Assembly: GCA_024742605.1 (NCBI GenBank)
Contig: JANSYC010000015.1
Coordinates: 1-64,000, forward strand
Length of the DNA stretch: 64,000 nucleotides
Reading direction: 5' to 3'
Origin: Alphaproteobacteria bacterium
GTDB lineage: Bacteria > Pseudomonadota > Alphaproteobacteria > Thalassobaculales > Thalassobaculaceae
In this document: piece after piece, positions 51,967-61,479 of the stretch
Layout: each line of letters opens with the position of its first letter
How positions within the stretch are numbered: position 1 is the first letter of the stretch
The notes under the pieces: generated by a model
Databases searched by the model: none
Told to the model about the DNA's origin: nothing
Seen by the model: only the letters and a program-made list of their open reading frames with translations
Translations under genes and position numbers: made by a program

Positions 51967-52388
51967 CCCGGCCTACTCCTGTGCTGGTCGTCCAGGGATT
52001 TCTGGACCTTGTCGCGTGCCCGTCCGGACCTCGGTCGCGATACGTGTATGCGATCACAATACCACTATGACGAGTTATGTATATATTTTTTATCCTCCTT
52101 GACGTTTGTCTCCATGATGCAAAGCCCTGCATGTTCCGGCTCACGCGTGCCAGGACGAGGTAGAATAAAACTAAGAAGGACGGACGTCGGCGCAGATCCG
52201 CGGAAATCCGCCGAACGCCCGACAGATCCCGGCATCCTGCAGGTGTTATGGGAACAGGCTCGGGAGGCGGTCGGGCACGTCAGACCGGCACAGTAGATTC
52301 TGCTGCGGGATCGATCGGATCAGAGAGACAAGCGAAACGGCCGCCTAAGTCTCAAAGCCCCAGAGATAGATCGCCTCAATGATCATGA
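51967..52388. other. Intergenic region with AT-rich core
   Basis: About 420 bp upstream of the protease gene. Bases 52055-52100 are AT-rich (ATATATTTTTTATCC), and may hold the protease promoter on the minus strand. Further right, decayed sequence before the recombinase relic has no recognisable coding pattern. Confidence 0.5.
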
Positions 52389-52836
52389 ACAGCCACAATT
52401 CCATCGCGAACACGCATAGGGCCTCGAAAAGCCGCACTCATCATATGCCTGGCTCGAGAGAATGACGATCTGCTGACGCTGCCGTCCATAAAGAAGGGCC
52501 CGACCTGGGGCACTCCACTTTCGCAGACCGCGGAAAAGTTGAGACTGGAGGATATTGTCCGAAACCGGGCCGTGCCACACGCGCCCTTCAAGAAGATAGT
52601 TCGAACTGCCTGGAGGTTCATATCAAACCCTTCGAAACTATGGGCTTCAGAGCAGTTGGATCACAGGCGAACGGGGCTCAGAATCAGCCTTTCCGGGACC
52701 TGTTTCGTATGACCGTTTGGAGGGATTTCGAACCGCCGGAATCGCAGAGCCCTTCAGGGTTTTAGGGGCTCTGACTGCCTGCAATAAGGAAATGGTGGGC
52801 CCGGAGGGACTCGAACCCCCGACAACACCGTTATGA
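52389..52836 (+). pseudogene. C-terminal remnant of a site-specific serine recombinase, frameshifted
   Basis: The frame from 52389 reads LLTLPSIKKGP, LEDIVRNRAVPH, then FISNPSKLWASEQLDHRRTGLR, which corresponds to the FLSNPxKLWxSGxxxxRRTVLK end of large serine recombinases (quoted core ISNPSKLW). It stops at 52710-52712. One frame over, the expected last part continues: YDRLEGFRTAGIAEPFRVLG, then MVGPEGLEPP as the frame runs into the tRNA gene and stops at 52836. The catalytic N-terminal domain is gone. It marks an old integration at the tRNA 3' end. Confidence 0.7.
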
Positions 52837-52868
52837 GCGGCGCGTTCTAACCGCTGAACTACGGGCCC
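52793..52868 (-). tRNA. tRNA-Ile2 (anticodon CAU), CCA encoded
   Basis: 76 nt on the minus strand. The acceptor stem GGGCCCG (52868-52862) pairs fully with CGGGCCC, followed by discriminator A and an encoded CCA (52793-52795). The anticodon loop is CTCATAA and the T loop GGTTCGAGTCC. An elongator Met tRNA of this clade normally has GGCGGRG-type acceptor ends; the GGSCCC acceptor and CCGCTCATAACGG arm are closer to the minor isoleucine tRNA whose C34 is changed to lysidine by TilS. A recombinase remnant abuts the 3' end. Confidence 0.85.
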
Positions 52869-53060
52869 ACAGCACTCCACGCCGGGCATAACCTAAGCGC
52901 CCGCGCAGGATGCAGTGTCTACATGTCGGCGGATCGGAGACGACCAATCCAAACCATCCCCTGACTTATCGGCGAGAGCCCCTCTTCGTCAAGCACGGCA
53001 GACGCGGCTCCGGAGAGCGACGACGGGCCGAGACAGCAGCCCATCACGCGTCGGCACCAC

Positions 53061-53088
53061 GAAAATGCCCCGGCCGTGCGGCCGGGGC
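53061..53088 (-). terminator. Rho-independent terminator of rpoD
   Basis: A perfect 9-bp stem GCCCCGGCC/GGCCGGGGC (53067-53075 with 53080-53088) with a 4-base loop is followed, on the minus strand, by ATTTTC. It starts 29 bp after the rpoD stop. Confidence 0.88.
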
Positions 53089-53116
53089 AAAATAGATGGC
53101 ACGGGGATACACTGAA

Positions 53117-55135
53117 TCAGTAGTCCAGGAAACACCGCAGCTTGCGGGAGCGCGACGGATGTTTCAGCTTCCGCAACGCCTTCGCTTCGATCTGACGAAT
53201 TCGCTCACGGGTCACGCTGAACTGCTGGCCGACCTCTTCCAAGGTGTGATCGGTGTTCATACCGATGCCGAACCGCATCCGCAGAACCCGCTCTTCACGC
53301 GGCGTGAGGCTGGCGAGCACCCGGGTGGTGGTCTCGCGCAGATTGGCCTGAATGGCGGCATCCAGCGGCTGGATGGCATTCTTGTCCTCGATGAAATCGC
53401 CGAGATGGCTGTCTTCCTCATCGCCGATCGGGGTTTCGAGGCTGATCGGTTCCTTCGCGATCTTCAGAACCTTGCGGACCTTCTCCAGCGGCATCACCAG
53501 CTTCTCGGCCAGCTCTTCCGGGGTCGGCTCCCGGCCGATCTCGTGCAGCATCTGCCGGGAGGTGCGGACCAGCTTGTTGATGGTCTCGATCATATGCACT
53601 GGAATACGGATGGTCCGGGCCTGATCCGCAATCGAGCGGGTGATCGCCTGCCGGATCCACCAGGTAGCATAGGTCGAGAACTTGTAGCCGCGACGGTACT
53701 CGAACTTATCCACCGCCTTCATCAGGCCGATATTGCCTTCCTGGATGAGATCCAGGAACTGCAGACCCCGGTTGGTGTACTTCTTGGCGATCGAGATCAC
53801 GAGACGCAGATTGGCCTCGACCATTTCCTTCTTGGCCCGGCCGGCTTCCCGCTCGCCCTTCTGAACGGTCTGGACGATGCGCCGGAACTCGCTGATGGGC
53901 AGTCCCGCATCCGACGAGATCACGCCGAGCTGATCCCGCGCATCGGCGATCATGCCTCCCTGGTTGGTGATCAGCTTTTCCCATTTGGCGTTTTTGGCGG
54001 ACACGCGCTCGGCCCATTCGGGCTCCAACTCGTTGCCGAAATGCTCGGACAGGAAATCTTCCCGTTTCACGCCGCATTTGTCGGCGCTCTTCCAGAGCAT
54101 CATATCGACCTGAGTCAGACGCCGGTTCAACCCGTACAACTGCTCGACCAGGACCTCGATGCGGCCGTTGTTCAGCCGCACGCTCTCCATGCTCTCGATC
54201 AGCTCACCCTTGAGCTTCTCGTATTTGCGCTCGGTGGTGCGCGCCAGCTCTTCGCCTTCGGTCAATTTCTTGATCCGGCGGTTCTGCATCTTGGCGAGCT
54301 TGCCGTAGGTATCGGCGATATTGTCGAAGGTCTCGAGGACCTGCGGCAACAGCTGAGCTTCCATGGCGGACAGCGACAGGCTGTTCTCCTCGTCGTCCTC
54401 ATCGTCGTCGGACTCGGCCTCCGGCTTCGCGGTGTCCTCGCCCGAGGCGCCGTCCGCCGACGCAGTCTTCTTGTTGTCGTTGCCGGCACCGTCGACCCCG
54501 GCCGCGCCCTCCGTCGACCCTTCGGTCTCGTCCCCGGTCGCAGCGGCAGGGTCCGGAGCGTTCTCGGCCCCGTAGGTCGCTTCCAGGTCGATCACATCGC
54601 GCAGAAGGATCTGACCTTCCTTGAGCTGATCGCGCCATTGGACCAGCGCCTTCATGGTCAGCGGGCTTTCGCAGATTCCGCCGATCATCATCTCGCGGCC
54701 GGCTTCGATCCGCTTGGCGATCGCGATCTCGCCCTCGCGCGACAGCAGTTCGACCGAGCCCATCTCACGGAGGTACATCCGAACCGGATCATCGGTCCGC
54801 CCGACATCGTCGTCCGACACATTGCCGGCGACTGGACCCTCAGCCTCTTCTTTTTCCTGGCCGGCGTCGCTGTCGTCCTCGTTCTCGACCACGTTCACGC
54901 CCATCTCATTGAGGGCGGACATGATGTCTTCGATCTGCTCGGACGACATTTCCTCGGACGGCAGAGCGGCATTCACCTCGTCATAGGTCAGGTAGCCACG
55001 CTCCTTACCCTTTTTGATGAGGTTCTTGACCGCCTGGTTGATGTTGTCCATCAACGGGCCGTCTGCGGCCTTCTCGGTTTCGGGGGTCTCTTCCTCGTCG
55101 GTGGTCGTTTTCGCCGCCGCTGCTTTCGTCGCCAT
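53117..55135 (-). CDS. rpoD: RNA polymerase primary sigma factor (sigma-70)
   Basis: 672 aa. Region 1.1 (about 1-85) and region 1.2 ([21 protein letters not shown], core [13 protein letters not shown]) are followed by a long acidic non-conserved region with a low-complexity Asp/Glu/Ala stretch (about 195-255). Region 2 reads [35 protein letters not shown] (-10 recognition), region 3 [12 protein letters not shown], region 4 [27 protein letters not shown] (core [12 protein letters not shown], -35 recognition). It directs RNA polymerase to housekeeping promoters. dnaG lies 260 bp upstream, the common dnaG-rpoD order. Confidence 0.98.
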   Translation of the reverse strand: MATKAAAAKTTTDEEETPETEKAADGPLMDNINQAVKNLIKKGKERGYLTYDEVNAALPSEEMSSEQIEDIMSALNEMGVNVVENEDDSDAGQEKEEAEGPVAGNVSDDDVGRTDDPVRMYLREMGSVELLSREGEIAIAKRIEAGREMMIGGICESPLTMKALVQWRDQLKEGQILLRDVIDLEATYGAENAPDPAAATGDETEGSTEGAAGVDGAGNDNKKTASADGASGEDTAKPEAESDDDEDDEENSLSLSAMEAQLLPQVLETFDNIADTYGKLAKMQNRRIKKLTEGEELARTTERKYEKLKGELIESMESVRLNNGRIEVLVEQLYGLNRRLTQVDMMLWKSADKCGVKREDFLSEHFGNELEPEWAERVSAKNAKWEKLITNQGGMIADARDQLGVISSDAGLPISEFRRIVQTVQKGEREAGRAKKEMVEANLRLVISIAKKYTNRGLQFLDLIQEGNIGLMKAVDKFEYRRGYKFSTYATWWIRQAITRSIADQARTIRIPVHMIETINKLVRTSRQMLHEIGREPTPEELAEKLVMPLEKVRKVLKIAKEPISLETPIGDEEDSHLGDFIEDKNAIQPLDAAIQANLRETTTRVLASLTPREERVLRMRFGIGMNTDHTLEEVGQQFSVTRERIRQIEAKALRKLKHPSRSRKLRCFLDY

Positions 55136-55395
55136 GCGTCCTCACACTTCCAAACGTCTCAAAAACCAAACCTCTGCGCTACGGAGAGGTCGGCCCCGAT
55201 CCGGCGGGTTGCGCGGCCGCCGATTGGGTCCGCGCGTCACAAAGAACTTCTTATTGCATCATCGAAGGAGCATCAGACCTATCAAACCTGAACCCACCCG
55301 ACAAAGTCTTTTCGCCGCCAGTAGAACGCAGGCGGGCGTCCGGTATCATGTCGTGTCTCCACAGTCGACAAAAGATGGGGCGTCCGAGACGGGAA

Positions 55396-57318
55396 TCAAT
55401 GCGTAGGCTGTGCCGTCACCGACCATGCTCCCTCGGCCCAGGGATCGCTGTTCTCGTCATCCGCACCGGAGGCCAGAAGTTCCCGCTCGGCCCGGAGTCT
55501 TTGCAGTTTCTCGAAGCCGCTCTCAGTGGCCGCCTCCTCGCTGACACGCAGAACTTCGATCTGCTGCTCCACATCGCGCAACCGATAAGGTCTGAGCAGA
55601 TGACCCAGTCCGCGTGCCGCTTCCGCCAGGCCCGCGCTCTGCTTCGCGAACACATAGCTGCGTTCCAGTTTCTGATTCTCCAGATACTCGATCATCTCGT
55701 CCTGATCCCGCGCGCGCAGTTCCGCGAACAAGGCCGTCTGATCCAGATCGGGATTGCCTGAAAAGATATCCACCAGCGTGCGGCGGAACGCGTCGAAATC
55801 ATCATTCTGAAACGCGATTGCGCCGATGACCTCCTGAAATCGGTCCATCGTTCCCGGATGACGCAGGATCGTCAGCAACACAATCTCCTCAGTGCGCCGA
55901 ATACCCTCGTCCATGGAGGAGGAGTCCGGGGCAGCATTCTCCCCAAGCCATCTGGGGGGCGTCTTGCCGTACTTCTGATCATAGCGGCCGCGTTTGTAGC
56001 CGGTGCGCATGCCATTGAAGAACGGCTTTCCGCCTGCTCCGCCCGCGTCCCGGTCACCGGGGCGCCGCGTCTCGTTGATCAGCCGCTCGACCTCGTCCTC
56101 GTAGGCCTGCTGAACGGTTCGGTCGCCGATTTCCCGCACCAGGGAGCGCGCCCGGGCAAAGAAATCGGCGCGCCGCTCGGGGGTGTCGATCGGCAGGGCG
56201 TCCCGTTCACTCTCCCAGAGAAATTTCGCCATCGGGCGGGCCTGGTCCATCAGCTCGCGGAACCCCTTGGCGCCGTCGGTCTTGACCACATCATCCGGAT
56301 CCTTGCCCTCCGGCAGGGCCATGAACCGCAGGGAATGGCCGGGCTTCAGCATCGGCAGCGCCCGATCGGCCGCCCGGCGCGCCGCCTTCTGGCCTGCCGT
56401 ATCGCCGTCGAAGCACACCACCGGTTCCGGCGTGAGGCGCCACAGCTCGGCGATCTGGTCCTCGGTCAGCGCGGTCCCCAGCGGTGCGACCGCCGGCACG
56501 CCGGCCTGAGCCAGCGCGATCACATCCATGTAGCCCTCGGCCACCGCCAGCTCGCCGGTCTTGTGGGCCGCCTCCCGCGCCTGCGCCAGGCCGTAGAGCA
56601 CACGGCCCTTGTGAAACAGCGGCGTATCGGGTGAGTTCAGGTATTTCGGCTGCCCGTCCCCCAGCACCCGGCCGCCAAAGGCAATCACGCCCCCACGACG
56701 GTCGGTGATCGGGAACAGCACCCGGCCGCGCATCCAGTCGGTCACACCACCGTCGTCGAACTTGCGGATCAGACCTGCCTCCAGCAGCACGTCCTGATCG
56801 ACACCCTCGGCTTTCATGGCGCGGGTCAGAGCCCCCTTGTCATCGGGGGCCCAGCCCAGCCGGAACTTCGAAATCGTCTGCTGGGTCAGTCCGCGTTCCG
56901 TCAGATAGCGTTTGGCGGCATCGCCGGAGGACGAGCTGAGCTGTCGCTCGTACCATTTGCAGGCCAGGTCCACGACCTCCTGCAGGGTGCGTCGGCGTTC
57001 GGCCCGTTGAGCATCCTCGGGGCTCTCCTTGGGCACCTCCATGCCCGCCATTCCGGCGATCTGCTCGACCGCTTCCATGAACTTCAGGCCGTCATTCTCC
57101 ATCAGGAATCTGATGACGTCACCATGCGCGCCACAGGCGAAGCAGTGGTAGAAGCCCTTCTCGTCGACGATGTTCAGAGACGGTTTGCTGTCGCCGTGGA
57201 ACGGGCAGAGGGCGATATACTCCCGCCCCCGCCGCTCAAGCTTCAGCTTGCGGCCGATCACGCTCGAAACGGTTACCCGGTCCCGAAGCTCGTCCAGGAA
57301 ATTCGGTGGTAATGCCAT
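55396..57318 (-). CDS. dnaG: DNA primase
   Basis: 640 aa. The N-terminal CHC2 zinc finger is CPFHGDSKPSLNI with FYHCFACGAHGD (about 38-66). The core has KFRLGWAPDDKGAL, FPITDRRGGVIAFGGRVLG and the TOPRIM motifs LAVAEGYMDVIALAQAG and CFDGDTAGQKAARRA. The C-terminal helicase-interaction region (about 430-600) is less conserved. It makes RNA primers at the replication fork together with DnaB. The gene is followed by rpoD; the 260-bp gap between them probably holds an rpoD promoter, although I could not name one. Confidence 0.97.
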   Translation of the reverse strand: MALPPNFLDELRDRVTVSSVIGRKLKLERRGREYIALCPFHGDSKPSLNIVDEKGFYHCFACGAHGDVIRFLMENDGLKFMEAVEQIAGMAGMEVPKESPEDAQRAERRRTLQEVVDLACKWYERQLSSSSGDAAKRYLTERGLTQQTISKFRLGWAPDDKGALTRAMKAEGVDQDVLLEAGLIRKFDDGGVTDWMRGRVLFPITDRRGGVIAFGGRVLGDGQPKYLNSPDTPLFHKGRVLYGLAQAREAAHKTGELAVAEGYMDVIALAQAGVPAVAPLGTALTEDQIAELWRLTPEPVVCFDGDTAGQKAARRAADRALPMLKPGHSLRFMALPEGKDPDDVVKTDGAKGFRELMDQARPMAKFLWESERDALPIDTPERRADFFARARSLVREIGDRTVQQAYEDEVERLINETRRPGDRDAGGAGGKPFFNGMRTGYKRGRYDQKYGKTPPRWLGENAAPDSSSMDEGIRRTEEIVLLTILRHPGTMDRFQEVIGAIAFQNDDFDAFRRTLVDIFSGNPDLDQTALFAELRARDQDEMIEYLENQKLERSYVFAKQSAGLAEAARGLGHLLRPYRLRDVEQQIEVLRVSEEAATESGFEKLQRLRAERELLASGADDENSDPWAEGAWSVTAQPTH

Positions 57319-57418
57319 GGTCCATCATATGTAGATGCGGCCCGCGGCATTACGATGGCGTCAGCCATCGCATGCCACGCTGCTGACCCAGACATTACCA
57401 CGACCGACCCTGATCCGG

Positions 57419-57736
57419 TTAGTGGAACGTGTAGGACCCCAGTTCGCAGAGATCCAGATCGTATTCCTCAAGCACGTCGCCATCGGCGAAAACGGCCTGG
57501 ATGTCGTAGTAGCAGACCGATCTTCCATCCGTGATCCATACTTCAACCTCGTTGCCGGCTGGCAGATAGGCTCCCGTCAGGAGATTCTCTTCCCACTCGC
57601 TGCTTCCGGAATGGGATACGTAGAACTCGTTGATGTCCGAATTGGTCAGGTTGGTCAGCATGAAGCTAAGGTCCTCGGCCATGGCCGCAGTGGACAGGAA
57701 CAGCGCGGTGACGGTTGCGGCAACGATCTTTTTCAT
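57419..57736 (-). CDS. Small secreted hypothetical protein
   Basis: 105 aa with a clean signal peptide (KKIVAATVTALFLSTAAMA, cleavage before EDLSF). The mature part begins LSFMLTNLTNSDINEFYVS and contains a short beta-rich core with GNEVEVWI and two cysteines (VCYYDI, DLCELG). It resembles small secreted proteins of unknown function in other proteobacteria; some are labelled as lyases in error. GAGGAAG lies 8 bases before the ATG. Confidence 0.7.
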   Translation of the reverse strand: MKKIVAATVTALFLSTAAMAEDLSFMLTNLTNSDINEFYVSHSGSSEWEENLLTGAYLPAGNEVEVWITDGRSVCYYDIQAVFADGDVLEEYDLDLCELGSYTFH

Positions 57737-57942
57737 TTTGTCTTCCTCTCGGGCCCGCTTGAAATAGTTCGATAAGTATCGATTCAAATGCGATCTATGT
57801 CGCGGAAAATCTTGCCGATGGGGGCACCAAGTCCAAAGCCCGCAGCCGCTCTAGGAATTCAAAGTTAACCGCAGATAAGATAGGGTCGCCGGGCCCGTCC
57901 GGGTCTTTGCGGACACACCACCTTGCTGCCCAGGAGCACCGC

Positions 57943-58557
57943 ATGGCGACCATCACGGATCTCGACGCGTTGAGACGGGTCTACAAAACCGCTCATCCCC
58001 GTGCCGTCGCAAAGGAACTCAGCCATCTCGATGCGCACTGCAAACGGTATATCGGCCTGTCACCGTTTCTGCTGATCGGCTCGGCGGGTCATCCGGGCGA
58101 TTTCGGCGATGTCTCTCCAAGGGGCGAGGATCCGGGTTTTGTCGCCATGCTGGACGACAAGACCCTCGCGATCCCGGACCGCCCCGGCAACAACCGGCTG
58201 GATACGCTCGAGAACATCATCGACAACCCGGAGGTCGGCCTGCTGTTCCTGATCCCCGGTGTGGACGAGACCCTGCGGATCTCCGGTCGAGCCGAGCTGC
58301 GGGACGACCCGGAACTGCTGGAACGCTTCCGGATCAAAGACCGGCTGCCGGCGACCGTCATGGTGGTCACGGTACGCCGCGCCTATCTGCACTGTGCCAA
58401 GGCGCTGATGCGCTCGAAACTGTGGGATCCAAGCGCCCGGATCGAGCGATCGGAACTGCCGACCATGAATCAGATGATCGCCGATCAGACCACGGCGGAC
58501 GGCCCGATCGAAGACCAGGACGAGATGGTAAAACGGTACCGGGAAGTTCTCTACTGA
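57943..58557 (+). CDS. Pyridoxamine 5'-phosphate oxidase-family flavoprotein (MSMEG_1061-like)
   Basis: 204 aa FMN-binding split barrel. LSPFLLIGSAGHPGDFGDVSPRGEDPGFV (cores LIGSAG and DVSPRGEDPGF), LAIPDRPGNNRLDTLENI and VGLLFLIPGVDETLRISGRAEL match the PPOX-like subgroup with an HRxHHxE-less N terminus. These enzymes usually use F420 or FMN to reduce or oxidise small substrates; the true substrate is unknown. AGGAG precedes the ATG. The last 7 bp overlap the end of the convergent FkbM gene. Confidence 0.88.
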   Translation: MATITDLDALRRVYKTAHPRAVAKELSHLDAHCKRYIGLSPFLLIGSAGHPGDFGDVSPRGEDPGFVAMLDDKTLAIPDRPGNNRLDTLENIIDNPEVGLLFLIPGVDETLRISGRAELRDDPELLERFRIKDRLPATVMVVTVRRAYLHCAKALMRSKLWDPSARIERSELPTMNQMIADQTTADGPIEDQDEMVKRYREVLY

Positions 58558-59891
58558 TCAGACCGACCGTCCGGTCGGGTAAGATCCAAGTTCTTCGGAT
58601 CGTCCCCGACACGCGCTACGAATCCGTACTCGAGGGTCCGTTTCAAGGCGGCTTGGTTCAACGGGTCCTCCAGCCGAATCTCGATTCGAATACTTTTGAG
58701 ACGTGGGTCGGATAGGATGCCCGTCATCCCGTCGAGCACCTTGTGCTCAACACCGTCCACATCGATCTTGATCCGATTCGGAAACGGAATGCGGCCGGCT
58801 GCGACCATTTCGTCGATTCGCCAAACCTCGATAGCCTCATGAAACTCCGCCCCCGGCCGAGGATCAATGCCCGGTCGATCCGCAATGCTCTGGTCGGTCG
58901 ATCCGGCGGGCTCGTCACCATAGGCCACGCAGCCGGAGCCGGTCTGGTCGGACACAGCCACTTGATGGAGCGTCACAAGCCCCTCCAAGCCATTGCGTGA
59001 GACGTTGCGGATCAGCTCCTCGGCGTTCCTGACAAACGGTTCGATCGCGTCCACCCGCACCCCGCGCAATCCGGCGGCCAACACCGTGTAGCGGCCGATG
59101 TTTGCGCCGATATCGAGAAACCGCTCCTCGGGCTCGAAGGTTGAAATGCGGAAAAGCAAGCCGGGTTCGAACGCAAAAAAATATCGGCAGTCAAAGCGGA
59201 TGTTCAAATTTGGAATTCCGAACATCAGGTCTCGCCCGCCAATCCGCACAACCGCCTCATGATCCCGCATACGCGTACCACTGGATCCGCCGAACCACCC
59301 GGCAACCAGCCTCCGGCCAAGAATGTCGCTGATGAGACTTGATGCCCGCAGCACGAGTGGATTCGACCGATTGGCGGCGGCATGGGCTTTGGCGGTCACC
59401 GCACCACGCAGGCCGGTGTCGGGCAGCGGTTGGCGATATGCGGCGCACCATGCGGCGATCAGATGCGCGGCCGCGCGCCGGTAGGCGACAGCGTGCCGCT
59501 CATCGCAATCACCGGACAACGCGGCCTCGGCCAGCTCCGTCACCACCAAGTTGGTCCACGGCAGATCCGGTCTCAGACACGCGCACAACTTTGCGCGCCT
59601 CGACCAGAAGGTCAGGTCGATCGTCCGGTCAAGGGACAGCGCGATGCCAGCCAACAGGATTTCGGTTTCGGAGCCCGGAGGCTCCAGAGCGGCGGCCTGG
59701 CTCAGAGCGTCCGCCGCTGCGTCAAACGACTCCTCGGCGATCAACAGCCGCGCGAGATCCCGCAGCAACCAGGCACGGCTGGCGTCCTCCGCCAACCCAA
59801 TTTCGATAAGCGCGCGCGCCTCGTCGATTTGATCGTTCTGTAGAAGAGACTTGATCCGCACCTGGAGCGGGACTGCGACGGATTCGGACAC
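58551..59891 (-). CDS. FkbM family methyltransferase with N-terminal helical repeat region
   Basis: 446 aa. Residues about 1-160 look like TPR-type helical repeats (NDQIDEARALIEIGL, LIAEESFDAAADALSQAAAL). The methyltransferase follows: RFLDIGANIGRYTVLAAGL (SAM motif I, about 265-283), VDAIEPFVRNAEELIRN, and IKIDVDGVEHKVLDGM near 385-400, typical of FkbM. These enzymes O-methylate sugars or polyketide/peptide products. No ATG fits; the GTG at 59891 lies 2 bp after the MaoC stop. The frame remains open upstream inside MaoC and is not used. Confidence 0.82.
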   Translation of the reverse strand: MSESVAVPLQVRIKSLLQNDQIDEARALIEIGLAEDASRAWLLRDLARLLIAEESFDAAADALSQAAALEPPGSETEILLAGIALSLDRTIDLTFWSRRAKLCACLRPDLPWTNLVVTELAEAALSGDCDERHAVAYRRAAAHLIAAWCAAYRQPLPDTGLRGAVTAKAHAAANRSNPLVLRASSLISDILGRRLVAGWFGGSSGTRMRDHEAVVRIGGRDLMFGIPNLNIRFDCRYFFAFEPGLLFRISTFEPEERFLDIGANIGRYTVLAAGLRGVRVDAIEPFVRNAEELIRNVSRNGLEGLVTLHQVAVSDQTGSGCVAYGDEPAGSTDQSIADRPGIDPRPGAEFHEAIEVWRIDEMVAAGRIPFPNRIKIDVDGVEHKVLDGMTGILSDPRLKSIRIEIRLEDPLNQAALKRTLEYGFVARVGDDPKNLDLTRPDGRSDQ

Positions 59892-59893
59892 GG

Positions 59894-60346
59894 CTAGGCC
59901 GGTCGGGTCTGAATGAGATGAAGCAACTCTGCGGTCAGCACCACCTCGCCATCCTGATTGGTGGTGGTGTAGCCGAGTCGAACGTGGCCAAACGGCCGGG
60001 AACTGGACGGGCGCAGCTCCAGCACCTCGGCTTTCACACAGATCGTGTCTCCCGCGCGCACCGGGCGAGGCCAGCGGATCTTGTCCATGCCGAGCCCACC
60101 CACATTGGTGTGCTGGTGCGGCCCACCCTGCCAGATCAGCCGGAAGGTCAGCGCCAGGGTGTGGAATCCGCTGGCGATGATCCCGCCGAACATCGAGGCC
60201 TCGGCATCCGGCTTGCTGACGTGAAACGGTTGCGGGTCCCACATCAACGCGAAATCCATGATCTGGCTCTCGGTAACGGTCGCCGCCTGACTCTCGATCA
60301 GAGCCCCCAGTTCGAAATCCTCGAAGAACCAGCGGTCCCGCCCCAT
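59894..60346 (-). CDS. MaoC-like hot-dog dehydratase
   Basis: 150 aa, a single hot-dog fold with the R-hydratase motif DFALMWDPQPFHVSKPDAEAS (cores DPQPFHV and MFGGIIASGFHTLAL), giving a candidate Asp/His pair for hydration or dehydration of an acyl-CoA. Residues PRPVRAGDTICVKAEV and RLGYTTTNQDGEVV are normal for the family. It starts 11 bp after the threonine synthase-like gene and is probably in its operon. Confidence 0.9.
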   Translation of the reverse strand: MGRDRWFFEDFELGALIESQAATVTESQIMDFALMWDPQPFHVSKPDAEASMFGGIIASGFHTLALTFRLIWQGGPHQHTNVGGLGMDKIRWPRPVRAGDTICVKAEVLELRPSSSRPFGHVRLGYTTTNQDGEVVLTAELLHLIQTRPA

Positions 60347-60357
60347 CCGTTCTCTCC

Positions 60358-61473
60358 TCAGCCCATGATCGCGTCGATGCTCTTGAGGCCGTTGCCGGTC
60401 ATCACCAGGACGGTCTCCTCATCCGGATGGATGCTACCCGCCGCGACCAACCGCTCATAGGCCACGGCCGCCACGGCACAGGAAGGCTCGACGAAGGCCC
60501 CCCTGCGGGCGAGCAGATGCACCGCCGGCAGGATCGCGTCTTCGGGCACACCCACCGCCCCACCACCGGAGTCCCGTAAGGCCTCGACCGCCTCTGCGGT
60601 GCGGACCAGCCTTGCAGCGGCCACGCCCTCGGCGATGGTCCTCTCCGGTGTGAACTCGACCGGCTCGGTCACCCCCGCGTCGAAGGCCCGAACCAGCGCG
60701 CCGACATTCGCCGGTTGGGCAGCGAACAGGCGCGGCATCCGGTCGATCTCGCCCCGCCGCATCAGCTCAACGAAGCCGATATGACAGCCCAGCAGATTGC
60801 TGCCGTAGCCGACCGGGATGATGATGTTGTCCGGCAGGCTGAATCCGTACTGCTCCCAGATCTCATAAGCAAGGGTCTTGGTGCCCTCAATGAAGAACGG
60901 CTGCCAGTTGTGGCTGGCGTAGAAGACGCCGGTCTCGGCCCGCGCCAGCGCCGCGTTCGAGACATCCTGACGGGTGCCGCCGACCAGCTCCACCTCGGCG
61001 CCGTAGACCCGCATCTGGGCCACCTTGGCCGGAGAGGTATGGGCCGGAACCAGAACGGTGCAGCGCAGCCCCGCCGCCGCCGCGTAGCAGGCAAGTGAGG
61101 CGGCCGCATTGCCGCTGCTGTCCAGCATCACGCGCTCGACCCCGTGCGCCCGCAGATAGGCGACAAGGACGGCCATCCCGCGATCCTTGAAAGAGCCGGA
61201 CGGAGCCATGGACTCCATCTTGAGCCGCACCGGTCCCGCCGGAAGGTCGACGGGGATCAGCGGCGTCCAGCCCTCCCCCAGTTCGACCCGGGCCGTCTTG
61301 TCGACCCGGATGGCCTTGCCGTAGCGCCAGAGCGAACGTTCGGATTGTTCAATTTCGCCCCGCACAAGCCCGGCGCCAGGGGTGAGATTGACCGGCGCAC
61401 CGGTTTCCGGACAGCGCCAGATCGGGACATCGGTCGGATACCGGTGTCCGCCGTCTCGGGTGACATAGTCCAT
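60358..61473 (-). CDS. Threonine synthase-like PLP enzyme (fold type II)
   Basis: 371 aa. The PLP lysine is Lys96 in PSGSFKDRGM, with the phosphate-binding SSGNAAAS loop near 118-125, RVYGAEVELVGG near 155 and ITP-like PVGYGSNLLG near 216-225. Threonine synthase makes threonine from O-phosphohomoserine. However the family is broad, and the operon (tartrate/D-malate dehydrogenase, MaoC) would also fit a dehydratase or another beta-replacement enzyme. The ATG follows GAGGTGAA inside the preceding gene, which ends 6 bp upstream. Confidence 0.75.
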   Translation of the reverse strand: MDYVTRDGGHRYPTDVPIWRCPETGAPVNLTPGAGLVRGEIEQSERSLWRYGKAIRVDKTARVELGEGWTPLIPVDLPAGPVRLKMESMAPSGSFKDRGMAVLVAYLRAHGVERVMLDSSGNAAASLACYAAAAGLRCTVLVPAHTSPAKVAQMRVYGAEVELVGGTRQDVSNAALARAETGVFYASHNWQPFFIEGTKTLAYEIWEQYGFSLPDNIIIPVGYGSNLLGCHIGFVELMRRGEIDRMPRLFAAQPANVGALVRAFDAGVTEPVEFTPERTIAEGVAAARLVRTAEAVEALRDSGGGAVGVPEDAILPAVHLLARRGAFVEPSCAVAAVAYERLVAAGSIHPDEETVLVMTGNGLKSIDAIMG

Positions 61474-61479
61474 CGGGCG

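Noticed and set aside
52717-52740. A second tRNA-like 3' end (TTCGAA within a GGAGGGATT context)
   Set aside because: The T-stem bases do not pair, and the stretch is better explained as the RTAGIAEPF part of the recombinase remnant.
52647-52889. An 80-codon minus-strand frame over the tRNA gene
   Set aside because: Its VVQRLER...GGSSPSGP-like wording is the well-known artefact of translating across a tRNA.
58551-60242. A longer 563-codon form of the FkbM protein
   Set aside because: The extra N-terminal part lies inside the MaoC gene in another frame and has no protein-like features; the GTG at 59891 just after the MaoC stop is preferred.
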